Below are positions 1-4,810 of a DNA stretch of 5,463 bases, piece after piece. This stretch comes from Flavobacteriales bacterium UBA1959. Its GTDB lineage: Bacteria; Bacteroidota; Bacteroidia; Flavobacteriales_D; Sanyastnellaceae. A model generated the notes under the pieces. That model had not been told where the DNA came from. It made no database searches and saw only the letters and a list, made by a program, of their open reading frames with translations. The stretch spans positions 1-5,463 of the forward strand of contig DDEH01000047.1 of the NCBI GenBank assembly GCA_002336085.1, given 5' to 3'. How positions within the stretch are numbered: position 1 is the stretch's first letter; each line of letters starts with the position of its first letter. The position numbers and the translations under genes are program-made.

Positions 1-203
1 CGTTCCTGCCAATCCGTCTGCTCGTCATTGGCAGAATCGGATGAACTGTCATCATTTTGCTCGGCTTGATTCCCAGCGCTTTCATTGTTCTCGACGTTTT
101 CGCCAGTTCGTGCGGCCTCATCTGCCGAGGTTGGCGACTCAACTCCCCCTGATTCAGAGGCATTAGCGGCAGTTTCCTCTGCCGCAGCTTGATTTGTTTC
201 CAT
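1..203 (-). CDS. N-terminal part of an acidic low-complexity protein, runs off the left edge (GrpE-like?)
   Basis: An open frame begins at an ATG (201-203) and stays open to the window edge, giving 67 complete codons and no stop. The visible part is almost entirely Ala, Glu, Asp, Asn, Ser, Thr and Gln with only one Arg and no Lys, strongly acidic and surely disordered. It has no signal peptide and no membrane segment. The last visible residues (Thr-Asp-Trp-Gln-Glu) could be where a folded domain begins. Acidic disordered leaders like this are usual in front of the coiled coil of the nucleotide exchange factor GrpE, and that is my first guess, but no GrpE domain is visible and other proteins have such leaders. 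It lies 107 bases downstream of the TlpA-like gene on the same strand. A -7-like element and a palindrome lie in that gap, so it may have its own promoter. I am fairly sure it is a real gene start, but not of its function. Confidence 0.6.
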   Translation of the reverse strand, partial: METNQAAAEETAANASESGGVESPTSADEAARTGENVENNESAGNQAEQNDDSSSDSANDEQTDWQE

Positions 204-247
204 GTGATTCAATGCGTGATTTGCAACAGCAGGGACAAATCCAGTGC

Positions 248-255
248 CAAAGCTA
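248..255 (-). promoter_or_regulatory. Possible Bacteroidota -7 element upstream of the left-edge gene
   Basis: Read on the minus strand the bases are TAGCTTTG, an exact match to the Bacteroidota -7 consensus TAnnTTTG. It lies about 45 bases before the ATG at 203. I see no TTG at the expected 19-21 base distance upstream; that space is occupied by the palindrome at 258-280. One such exact 8-mer is expected by chance about once per strand in a window this size, so the support comes from its position in an intergenic gap. Confidence 0.35.
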
Positions 256-257
256 TC

Positions 258-280
258 GGAACAGACAACCTGTCAGTTCC
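258..280. promoter_or_regulatory. 23-base palindrome, candidate operator or transcript hairpin
   Basis: The outer arms are GGAAC (258-262) and GTTCC (276-280), the inner arms GACA (264-267) and TGTC (271-274). The centre is ACC, and a single unpaired A sits on each side between inner and outer arms. All nine arm pairs match, so the dyad is symmetrical even in its interruption. It sits two bases upstream of the -7-like element on the minus strand, in the spacer where a repressor would block polymerase. It also lies 31 bases past the stop of the TlpA-like gene, so it could be a 3' hairpin, but no T-run follows it on the minus strand and a simple intrinsic terminator is less likely. The binding protein is unknown. 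Confidence 0.45.
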
Positions 281-310
281 TCTCCAAGATCGTTTCTATC
301 AAAAATTGGA

Positions 311-916
311 TCAAAAGGACTTCACGTGCTGATCGATTTGACGATGCAAATCGAAACCCCGTAAATTCTTGGCCACAATGACTCCATTTTCATCGATTAG
401 AAAACTCATTGGAATTGAATTGACACCGTACAGAGCAGCAGCCTCACTGTTCCAACGCTTCAAATCGGAAACATGCCATTTCCATTCGAGCTTATCTTTC
501 TTGATTGCAGCTTCCCAGCGTGCCACATCACTATCGAGCGAAACGCTGTACACCTCAAAACCCTCGGCATTATTGAACTTTGCCTTCTTGTACTTTTTGT
601 AGGCATTCACGACGTTTGGATTCTCTCGTCGACAAGGGCCGCACCACGATGCCCAGAAGTCAATCAGAACCAACTGACCGCGCAGATCACTGAGCTTCAT
701 GACCTTGCCCTTCGGGTTTTTCAATGAAATTTCCGGCGCCAAATCTCCGATACCCGTTCCCACACGAAGATCGTTGCCATGCACAGCCGTCGTTTGAGTC
801 GCTACTGAAACATCCAAAGAGTTGGGGAATTGAATCGAAGAAGAAGCGGTTGGGTGAATGGAGAGCCAAGTCGCTGAAGCGATCAATGTTGCACCCAAAA
901 TTGTTTTCAAAATCAT
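311..916 (-). CDS. Exported TlpA/ResA-like thioredoxin-fold protein
   Basis: A 201-residue thiol-disulfide oxidoreductase of the TlpA/ResA/AhpC-TSA-like group, predicted to act outside the cytoplasm. Residues 1 to about 25 look like a signal peptide or anchor: one Lys at position 4, then a hydrophobic stretch ending near Ala-Ser-Ser. A linker follows to about residue 55. The thioredoxin domain starts at the typical Gly-Asp-Leu-Ala-Pro-Glu (57-62). The redox motif WCGPC lies at 91-95 (Cys92, Cys95), preceded by IDFWAS. The conserved cis-Pro is Pro169, in the context SIPMSFLID. All core active-site residues are present. I chose the ATG at 916: the longer frame begins only with TTG or GTG at 961/958, overlaps murA and would bury the signal peptide. 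The gene begins 16 bases after the murA stop, so co-transcription is likely. The substrate cannot be told; cytochrome c maturation and general envelope redox repair are both possible. Confidence 0.9.
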   Translation of the reverse strand: MILKTILGATLIASATWLSIHPTASSSIQFPNSLDVSVATQTTAVHGNDLRVGTGIGDLAPEISLKNPKGKVMKLSDLRGQLVLIDFWASWCGPCRRENPNVVNAYKKYKKAKFNNAEGFEVYSVSLDSDVARWEAAIKKDKLEWKWHVSDLKRWNSEAAALYGVNSIPMSFLIDENGVIVAKNLRGFDLHRQIDQHVKSF

Positions 917-932
917 GGAGCAATTTACAACA

Positions 933-2243
933 TCAATCCACCCGTTCGATTTGGGCACCAAGAGCCTTTAGACGCCCTTCGATGTCTTGATAGCCTCGGT
1001 CTATTTGACCGATATTGTGAATTACAGATTGTCCTTCAGCAGAGAGGGCAGCAATGAGTAGCGACACCCCTGCACGGATGTCAGGAGAAGTCATCGTTAC
1101 GCCGCGAAGCGGACTTTTCCGATCCATGCCAATCACCGTAGCTCGGTGCGGGTCACATAAAATGATTTGCGCGCCCATGTCAATGAGCTTGTCAGTGAAG
1201 AAAAGTCGACTTTCAAACATCTTTTGATGCACCAACACACTTCCCTTTGCCTGTGTAGCAGTCACCAAAACAATGGATAATAAATCTGGTGTGAATCCGG
1301 GCCAAGGAGCATCGGACACGGTCAAAATAGAACCATCAATGAACGGCTCAATGGCATATGATTCTTGCGCGGGCACAAATATATCATCGCCGCGGCGCTC
1401 CAATTGAATGCCGAGCTTGCGGAACATTCGCGGGATAACCCCCAACTCATCATACGCCACATCTTTGATCGTAATCTCGCTTTTTGTCATGGCTGCCAGG
1501 CCGATGAAACTGCCAATTTCTATCATATCCGGCAAGCAACGGTGATCTGTTCCACCAAGTGAGTCTACTCCGTCAATTTCCAATAAATTGGAACCGATAC
1601 CACTGATCTGGCCTCCCATCCTGTTGATCATTTTACAGAGCTGTTGCAGGTAGGGCTCACATGCAGCATTGTAAATCGTCGTCTTCCCTTTTGCTAGGCA
1701 CGCGGCCATAACAATGTTTGCCGTGCCAGTGACGGACGCTTCATCCAGTAGCATGTAAGTCCCGCGCAGCCCATCCTTGGCAGTGGCCTCGAAAAAGGCC
1801 GATTTTGAATCATAATGGAATGTTGCGCCGAGGGTTTCAAACCCAATGAAATGGGTATCCATACGTCTGCGTCCGATCTTGTCACCTCCTGGCTTTGGGA
1901 GGGCAGCAGTTCCGAACCTTGCAAGCAACGGTCCCAAAATCATGGTCGATCCCCGAAGCGACCCCCCTTTTTGCCGAAACTCTTCAGTCTTAAAATATTC
2001 AAGATTTACGTCATCGGCTTGAAACCGGAAAGAACCAGGGGCCTTTTTCTGCGTTTTCACTCCCATTCCAGCGAGCAAATCAATGAGCTTGTTGACGTCA
2101 ACAATGTCAGGCAAGTTGGAAATGGTTACCGGTTCTGGGGTAAGCAGCACAGCACAAAGAATTTGCAATGCTTCATTCTTGGCCCCCTGTGGGACAACCT
2201 CTCCGGACAATTGATGACCGCCTTGGATGATAAAACTGGACAT
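933..2243 (-). CDS. murA: UDP-N-acetylglucosamine 1-carboxyvinyltransferase MurA
   Basis: A full-length 436-residue MurA. It transfers enolpyruvate from phosphoenolpyruvate to UDP-N-acetylglucosamine in the cytoplasm, the first committed step of peptidoglycan synthesis. Family marks are present throughout: Lys22-Asn23 near the N-terminus (equivalent to E. coli Lys22/Asn23), the active-site loop Pro-Gly-Gly-Asp-Lys-Ile-Gly at 118-124 with Arg126 (E. coli Arg120), Trp-Pro-Gly-Phe-Thr-Pro-Asp at 314-320 containing the general-base Asp (E. coli Asp305), and Asp-Ile-Arg-Ala-Gly at 388-392 (E. coli Arg397). At the place of E. coli Cys115 this protein has Asp121. Enzymes with Asp here are active but not alkylated by fosfomycin. 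The ATG at 2243 gives the standard N-terminus. It lies 178 bases downstream of the DUF4290 stop, and that gap holds two hairpins. The next gene follows after 16 bases. The alternative name murZ for a paralogue is not indicated. Confidence 0.97.
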   Translation of the reverse strand: MSSFIIQGGHQLSGEVVPQGAKNEALQILCAVLLTPEPVTISNLPDIVDVNKLIDLLAGMGVKTQKKAPGSFRFQADDVNLEYFKTEEFRQKGGSLRGSTMILGPLLARFGTAALPKPGGDKIGRRRMDTHFIGFETLGATFHYDSKSAFFEATAKDGLRGTYMLLDEASVTGTANIVMAACLAKGKTTIYNAACEPYLQQLCKMINRMGGQISGIGSNLLEIDGVDSLGGTDHRCLPDMIEIGSFIGLAAMTKSEITIKDVAYDELGVIPRMFRKLGIQLERRGDDIFVPAQESYAIEPFIDGSILTVSDAPWPGFTPDLLSIVLVTATQAKGSVLVHQKMFESRLFFTDKLIDMGAQIILCDPHRATVIGMDRKSPLRGVTMTSPDIRAGVSLLIAALSAEGQSVIHNIGQIDRGYQDIEGRLKALGAQIERVD

Positions 2244-2274
2244 GGCCCGATTGTTTAGCGATTAAATCGAAGTT

Positions 2275-2296
2275 TTGGCGCTAGAAAAAGCGCCAA
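2275..2296. promoter_or_regulatory. Hairpin in the murA leader, 8-bp stem
   Basis: TTGGCGCT (2275-2282) and AGCGCCAA (2289-2296) are perfect reverse complements around a six-base loop. It lies 32 bases upstream of the murA ATG and 126 bases past the DUF4290 stop. Neither strand shows a T-run right after the stem, so it is not a textbook intrinsic terminator. It may be a leader structure, an mRNA end or an operator. Confidence 0.45.
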
Positions 2297-2309
2297 TGGA
2301 ATAGCGTTG

Positions 2310-2343
2310 ACTCCGCTTCTCCGACCATGACAAGAAACGGAGT
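2310..2343. promoter_or_regulatory. Second hairpin in the DUF4290-murA gap, 10-bp interrupted stem
   Basis: ACTCCG (2310-2315) pairs with CGGAGT (2338-2343). After one mismatch (C2316/A2337), TTCT (2317-2320) pairs with AGAA (2333-2336), leaving a 12-base loop. No T-run follows on either strand. With the hairpin at 2275-2296 it makes the gap unusually rich in potential structure. The role is unknown. Confidence 0.35.
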
Positions 2344-2421
2344 ACAACCTCGTTTAACCGGGAAGCTCTAAAAACTTTTCGACAGAAGAATTTTGAAGGA
2401 AACGTCTCTACTAAGATCGCT

Positions 2422-3033
2422 TCAACGACGCTTTTTCTTTCCGCGCCATCGGTCCATCGCATCACTTGTTTTTCGCTTGCTCTTCAGCACCTCGGCTGAG
2501 CTCACAAGTTCGACATCTTCCGCAAGAGTGAGGACTCCACCACTCATTTCTTTGAGTTGTTCCCTGATCAAACTATTCTCAACAGTCCCACGATTCCAAG
2601 TCAAATAATGACGCTTCATCAGATTTGCAATGGTGAGTACCAGAGCAGCCTTCTCCTCTCCTTCTTCGTATGCCTTGGCTTTCTCAATCAAATCACGGGT
2701 CATCTGCCCATAGTGTCCTAAACGAGACTGAGCATTGGGATAATTCAATCGCGCAGGAGCCTCAGAACGGCTCTCACGAGTTGGCTTTTCACCTGGGCAA
2801 TCGACATCCAGATCATAATCGGCCATTAGAAATAGCTGGCCCCAAAGTTTCTTTTCGACTTCCTCCTTGTCGCCCTCTTGAGGCACCACAGATCTCATGA
2901 CACTGACAATGGCAGTGGCGCATTTATTACGCTCATCCTTGTCCGCCAGGGATTTTAAATGCTCGACCATATCCTGAATGGTTCTTCCGTATTCAGGAAT
3001 GACTAGGTCACTTCTTGTGCTGTTGTAGGTCAT
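2422..3033 (-). CDS. DUF4290 domain protein of unknown function
   Basis: A 203-residue protein of the DUF4290 family, which I know only from Bacteroidota and which has no established function. Recognisable parts are the N-terminus with Tyr3-Asn4 and Arg7, the block Ile-Pro-Glu-Tyr-Gly-Arg (12-17), Glu-Arg-Asn-Lys-Cys-Ala (34-39), Leu-Trp (63-64), His-Tyr-Gly (107-109) and His-Tyr-Leu-Thr-Trp-Asn (142-147). It looks mostly helical and soluble, with no signal peptide or membrane segment. The C-terminus is very basic, ending in Gly-Lys-Lys-Lys-Arg-Arg, which suggests contact with nucleic acid, ribosomes or acidic membrane lipid. I chose the ATG at 3033 because family members start right before the Tyr-Asn block; an in-frame ATG at 3042 adds three residues and a TTG at 3060 adds nine. 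It sits between the AcpH-like gene (about 48 bases upstream) and murA on the same strand. The family call is sure; the role is not. Confidence 0.92.
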   Translation of the reverse strand: MTYNSTRSDLVIPEYGRTIQDMVEHLKSLADKDERNKCATAIVSVMRSVVPQEGDKEEVEKKLWGQLFLMADYDLDVDCPGEKPTRESRSEAPARLNYPNAQSRLGHYGQMTRDLIEKAKAYEEGEEKAALVLTIANLMKRHYLTWNRGTVENSLIREQLKEMSGGVLTLAEDVELVSSAEVLKSKRKTSDAMDRWRGKKKRR

Positions 3034-3081
3034 CTCTACCATAGCCACGAAGGTACACAATGCCCGTCATTTCTCTGCGAT

Positions 3082-3711
3082 TTAGACTTCCAATGCAAAA
3101 CGGCCCTGTTCTTCATTGATCACGGTGGTCGCTTTTCGTCGAAACTCGTTCCAGAATATGAAAAATTGGTCTTCCAGAACACACCACCCGTACTCTTCAG
3201 CAGCTACGAACATGTCCACGAGATTGGAAGGCACCCCAAGCCGCTGAGAAATCCGCATGTCCATGGACCGACACACCGCCTCCATTTCTATTCGCCTCCC
3301 ATAACCGACCAGCCAATTGTGTGCAGACATCCCTTCAAAAAATCGCTGACTGCGCTGCGGCATCTCCTGTTTTCGTAATTCTAAACCCGACAGGGCCATT
3401 TCCGCATATGGCTCCAGTCCAATTAAATCTGGACAACAGCGGCTAAAATTTTTGGCGAGAAAATGATCATAGAGCAAATCCACTCCAACTGCCGAAAGAC
3501 GGCCCAAATGTGGACGAAGTGCCGCTCGGGCTTCAGAAGCAATAGGGTGTCCATCGGCAAATTGATCGATCCAGCGATGAAAACGGATTCCGACGGCAAT
3601 GGCTGGGGAATAATTCAACACCTGGTTCCCTTTGACAGAATCTCCAATGAAATTTCCCAAGCGCACATCGGAATCTGCACCGCCCAAAACCAGATGTGCC
3701 AGGTAATTCAT
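3082..3711 (-). CDS. acpH: AcpH/DUF479-family acyl carrier protein phosphodiesterase
   Basis: A 209-residue cytoplasmic protein of the DUF479 (AcpH) family. The E. coli member removes the 4'-phosphopantetheine arm from acyl carrier protein, returning holo-ACP to apo-ACP, a metal-dependent hydrolysis in the HD-like fold. The N-terminus Met-Asn-Tyr-Leu-Ala-His-Leu is nearly the same as in known members. Further family positions are Gly19-Asn20 to Asp24, Gly41-Ile-Arg-Phe-His45-Arg46 with Ile48-Asp49, and Val77-Asp78 to Tyr81-Asp82-His83-Phe. The acidic and His residues expected to bind metal are present. I chose the ATG at 3711 because the family starts there. The frame stays open to 3945, but that extension is only the antisense of tRNA-Gly and its terminator. 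It is the first gene of the leftward cluster and diverges from the tRNA gene. The biological need for this enzyme in Bacteroidota is unproven, so the symbol is by family likeness. Confidence 0.88.
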   Translation of the reverse strand: MNYLAHLVLGGADSDVRLGNFIGDSVKGNQVLNYSPAIAVGIRFHRWIDQFADGHPIASEARAALRPHLGRLSAVGVDLLYDHFLAKNFSRCCPDLIGLEPYAEMALSGLELRKQEMPQRSQRFFEGMSAHNWLVGYGRRIEMEAVCRSMDMRISQRLGVPSNLVDMFVAAEEYGWCVLEDQFFIFWNEFRRKATTVINEEQGRFALEV

Positions 3712-3763
3712 GCTGCAAACATCGCCTACGGAGCGGAACGAAAAGAAATTTTCGAGTGAATGC

Positions 3764-3794
3764 TTTGCCCATGCGCATGAGTTCCGTAAATTTG
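3764..3794 (+). promoter_or_regulatory. Bacteroidota-type promoter of tRNA-Gly
   Basis: A -33 element TTTG (3764-3767) is followed after 19 bases by TAAATTTG (3787-3794), an exact match to the -7 consensus TAnnTTTG. Both elements and their spacing fit the sigma-A promoter described for Bacteroides and Flavobacterium. Transcription would begin near 3800, about 30 bases before the mature tRNA. Confidence 0.75.
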
Positions 3795-3830
3795 CAACCC
3801 ACTTCACGGCGGAAGCGTCGGAATGGAAAA

Positions 3831-3902
3831 GCGAGAATAGCTCAGTGGTAGAGCACAACCTTGCCAAGGTTGGGGTCGCGAGTTCGAATCTCGTTTCTCG
3901 CT
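3831..3902 (+). tRNA. tRNA-Gly, anticodon GCC
   Basis: A complete cloverleaf of 72 bases. The acceptor stem is GCGAGAA (3831-3837) with TTCTCGC (3895-3901), fully paired. The D arm is GCTC/GAGC with loop AGTGGTA. The anticodon stem is CAACC/GGTTG with loop TTGCCAA, giving anticodon GCC at 3863-3865, which reads GGC and GGU. The T arm is GCGAG/CTCGT around TTCGAAT. The discriminator is T3902, the glycine identity base. CCA is not encoded (the bases after the acceptor read TCA), so it must be added by the nucleotidyltransferase. There is a promoter upstream and a terminator eight bases downstream, so it is a single-gene transcription unit. Confidence 0.97.
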
Positions 3903-3909
3903 CATACAT

Positions 3910-3937
3910 AAAAGCCTCCCTCATCGGAGGCTTTTTT
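3910..3937 (+). terminator. Intrinsic terminator after tRNA-Gly
   Basis: AAAAGCCTCC (3910-3919) pairs over all ten positions with GGAGGCTTTT (3926-3935) around a six-base loop, and the T-run continues to 3937. A strong rho-independent terminator for the tRNA, eight bases past its 3' end. The A-run on the left gives a T-run on the other strand as well, so it could work both ways, though no gene on the minus strand ends here. Confidence 0.92.
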
Positions 3938-3995
3938 GTTCGCAACTGTCCTTACTAAATCACCGTGCTATTTAAGGCACCCAAAAAACTGACTG

Positions 3996-4424
3996 ATGAA
4001 AGGCAAAATAACAACTGACAAGGGAACCATGACCGTTGAGTTCTTCGAAGCAGACGCTCCAAAAACCGTCGCGAATTTCGTTAAACTTGCCAACGACGGT
4101 TTTTATAATGGCTTAAAATTCCATCGCGTAATTCCAGGCTTTGTTGCTCAAGGCGGATGCCCACAGGGCATCGGAAGCGGCGGACCAGGCTACAACATTG
4201 ACTGCGAATTGGATGGAGAAAACCAACACCACGATTTGGGAGTTTTGTCCATGGCCCATGCCGGACGCAATACGGGAGGTTCTCAGTTCTTTTTGGTTCA
4301 TAGCAGAGAAGCCACAGCTCATTTGGACCGCCAGCATACGTGCTTTGGAAAAGTCACTGAAGGAATTGATGTGGTCACCAAAGTCATGCAAGGCGATACT
4401 TTTTCTGTTGAAATCATCGATTGA
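3996..4424 (+). CDS. Cyclophilin-type peptidyl-prolyl cis-trans isomerase
   Basis: A 142-residue single-domain cyclophilin that catalyses cis-trans isomerisation of Xaa-Pro bonds and aids protein folding. There is no signal peptide, so it is cytoplasmic. Catalytic and binding positions are in place: Phe42-His43-Arg44 (Arg44 equals human CypA Arg55), Phe49 and Gln52 (CypA Phe60, Gln63), Gly95-Ser-Gln97-Phe-Phe99 (CypA Gln111, Phe113) and His114 (CypA His126). At the CypA Trp121 position there is His109, so weak cyclosporin A binding is expected, as in many bacterial forms. The length is short compared with CypA (165) and typical for compact bacterial PpiB-type proteins. The ATG at 3996 gives the normal start of the first strand. 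No ribosome-binding purine run is clear, and I see no good promoter between the tRNA terminator and the start. Confidence 0.95.
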   Translation: MKGKITTDKGTMTVEFFEADAPKTVANFVKLANDGFYNGLKFHRVIPGFVAQGGCPQGIGSGGPGYNIDCELDGENQHHDLGVLSMAHAGRNTGGSQFFLVHSREATAHLDRQHTCFGKVTEGIDVVTKVMQGDTFSVEIID

Positions 4425-4445
4425 ATATTTGAACTGAGAGCAACG

Positions 4446-4477
4446 TTTGGCTGCAACACGTTTAGCTTATATCTATG
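4446..4477 (+). promoter_or_regulatory. Possible promoter of the small lipoprotein gene
   Basis: TTTG (4446-4449), then 20 bases, then TATCTATG (4470-4477), which matches the -7 consensus TAnnTTTG at five of six fixed positions. The spacing is right for a Bacteroidota promoter. Transcription would start near 4483, about 45 bases before the reconstructed ATG at 4528. The region 4425-4527 holds no gene that I can see. It is AT-rich, with an 8-T run at 4484-4491 and a weak AT stem (TTTTGAT 4488-4494 with ATCAAAA 4508-4514). Confidence 0.4.
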
Positions 4478-4527
4478 TGTGTGTTTTTTTTGATAGATTT
4501 ATTTTTAATCAAAACAAATCATGAGTC

Positions 4528-4810
4528 ATGCATAGTACTCATTTAGCAGTGTTTTTTTATTTTGATTCTGTCGCTTTCGAGCTGTGTGATGCAAAAGCGA
4601 AATTTGATGAAAGGTTGGCACGTTGAAAATGGTCTCCTTCAACCATTCTCATTGAGCGATGAAAGCACTCCGAATGCAGCCTTTGAAAATGTGCAAGTTG
4701 AACATGGCGCGAGTGATTTTAATCTCTGCGTGACGCAAACTGCTCGACGGAGACAAACCCAATCACGAATCTTCAGCTTTCGAATCAATCCAAATACCAA
4801 CGGTGACTAA
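4528..4810 (+). CDS. Small lipoprotein with an apparent one-base frameshift in a T7 run
   Basis: The frame ending at TAA 4808-4810 is open back to a TAG at 4544-4546. Its start region reads as a hydrophobic stretch, then Leu-Ser-Ser-Cys, then VMQKRNLMKGWHVE. A lipobox Cys followed by Gln-Lys-Arg and Gly-Trp-His-Val is a pattern I know from small Bacteroidota lipoproteins. The only non-ATG start in front of it, TTG at 4562, leaves seven residues before the Cys, too few for a signal peptide. An ATG at 4528 in another frame leads into the same stretch, and dropping one T from the seven-T run at 4552-4558 joins them to give MHSTHLAVFFILILSLSSC, a good lipoprotein signal. The reconstructed product has about 93 residues, with a polar tail and no known domain. 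The break may be a read error, phase variation or decay. The 3' end overlaps the opposing gene by 26 bases. Confidence 0.55.

Noticed and set aside
917..961. Longer start for the TlpA-like protein
   Set aside because: It would need TTG or GTG, overlaps murA, and hides the signal peptide that begins at the ATG 916.
1815..2258. Plus-strand open frame of 147 codons
   Set aside because: It lies antisense to the well-supported murA gene and its product shows no recognisable domain.
2262..2465. Minus-strand open frame of 67 codons between DUF4290 and murA
   Set aside because: It overlaps the DUF4290 3' end in another frame, contains both hairpins, and has no family-like features.
3710..3958. Plus-strand open frame of 82 codons across tRNA-Gly
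   Set aside because: It reads straight through the tRNA and its terminator; the tRNA explains the sequence.
4443..4467. Imperfect direct repeat ACGTTTGGCT / ACGTTTAGCT
   Set aside because: Two short copies with one mismatch; no third copy and no evident role.
4521..4542. Inverted repeat ATGAGT / ACTCAT with a 10-base loop around the lipoprotein ATG
   Set aside because: Only six pairs in an AT-rich region; it could hide the start codon in mRNA, but the support is too weak for a feature.
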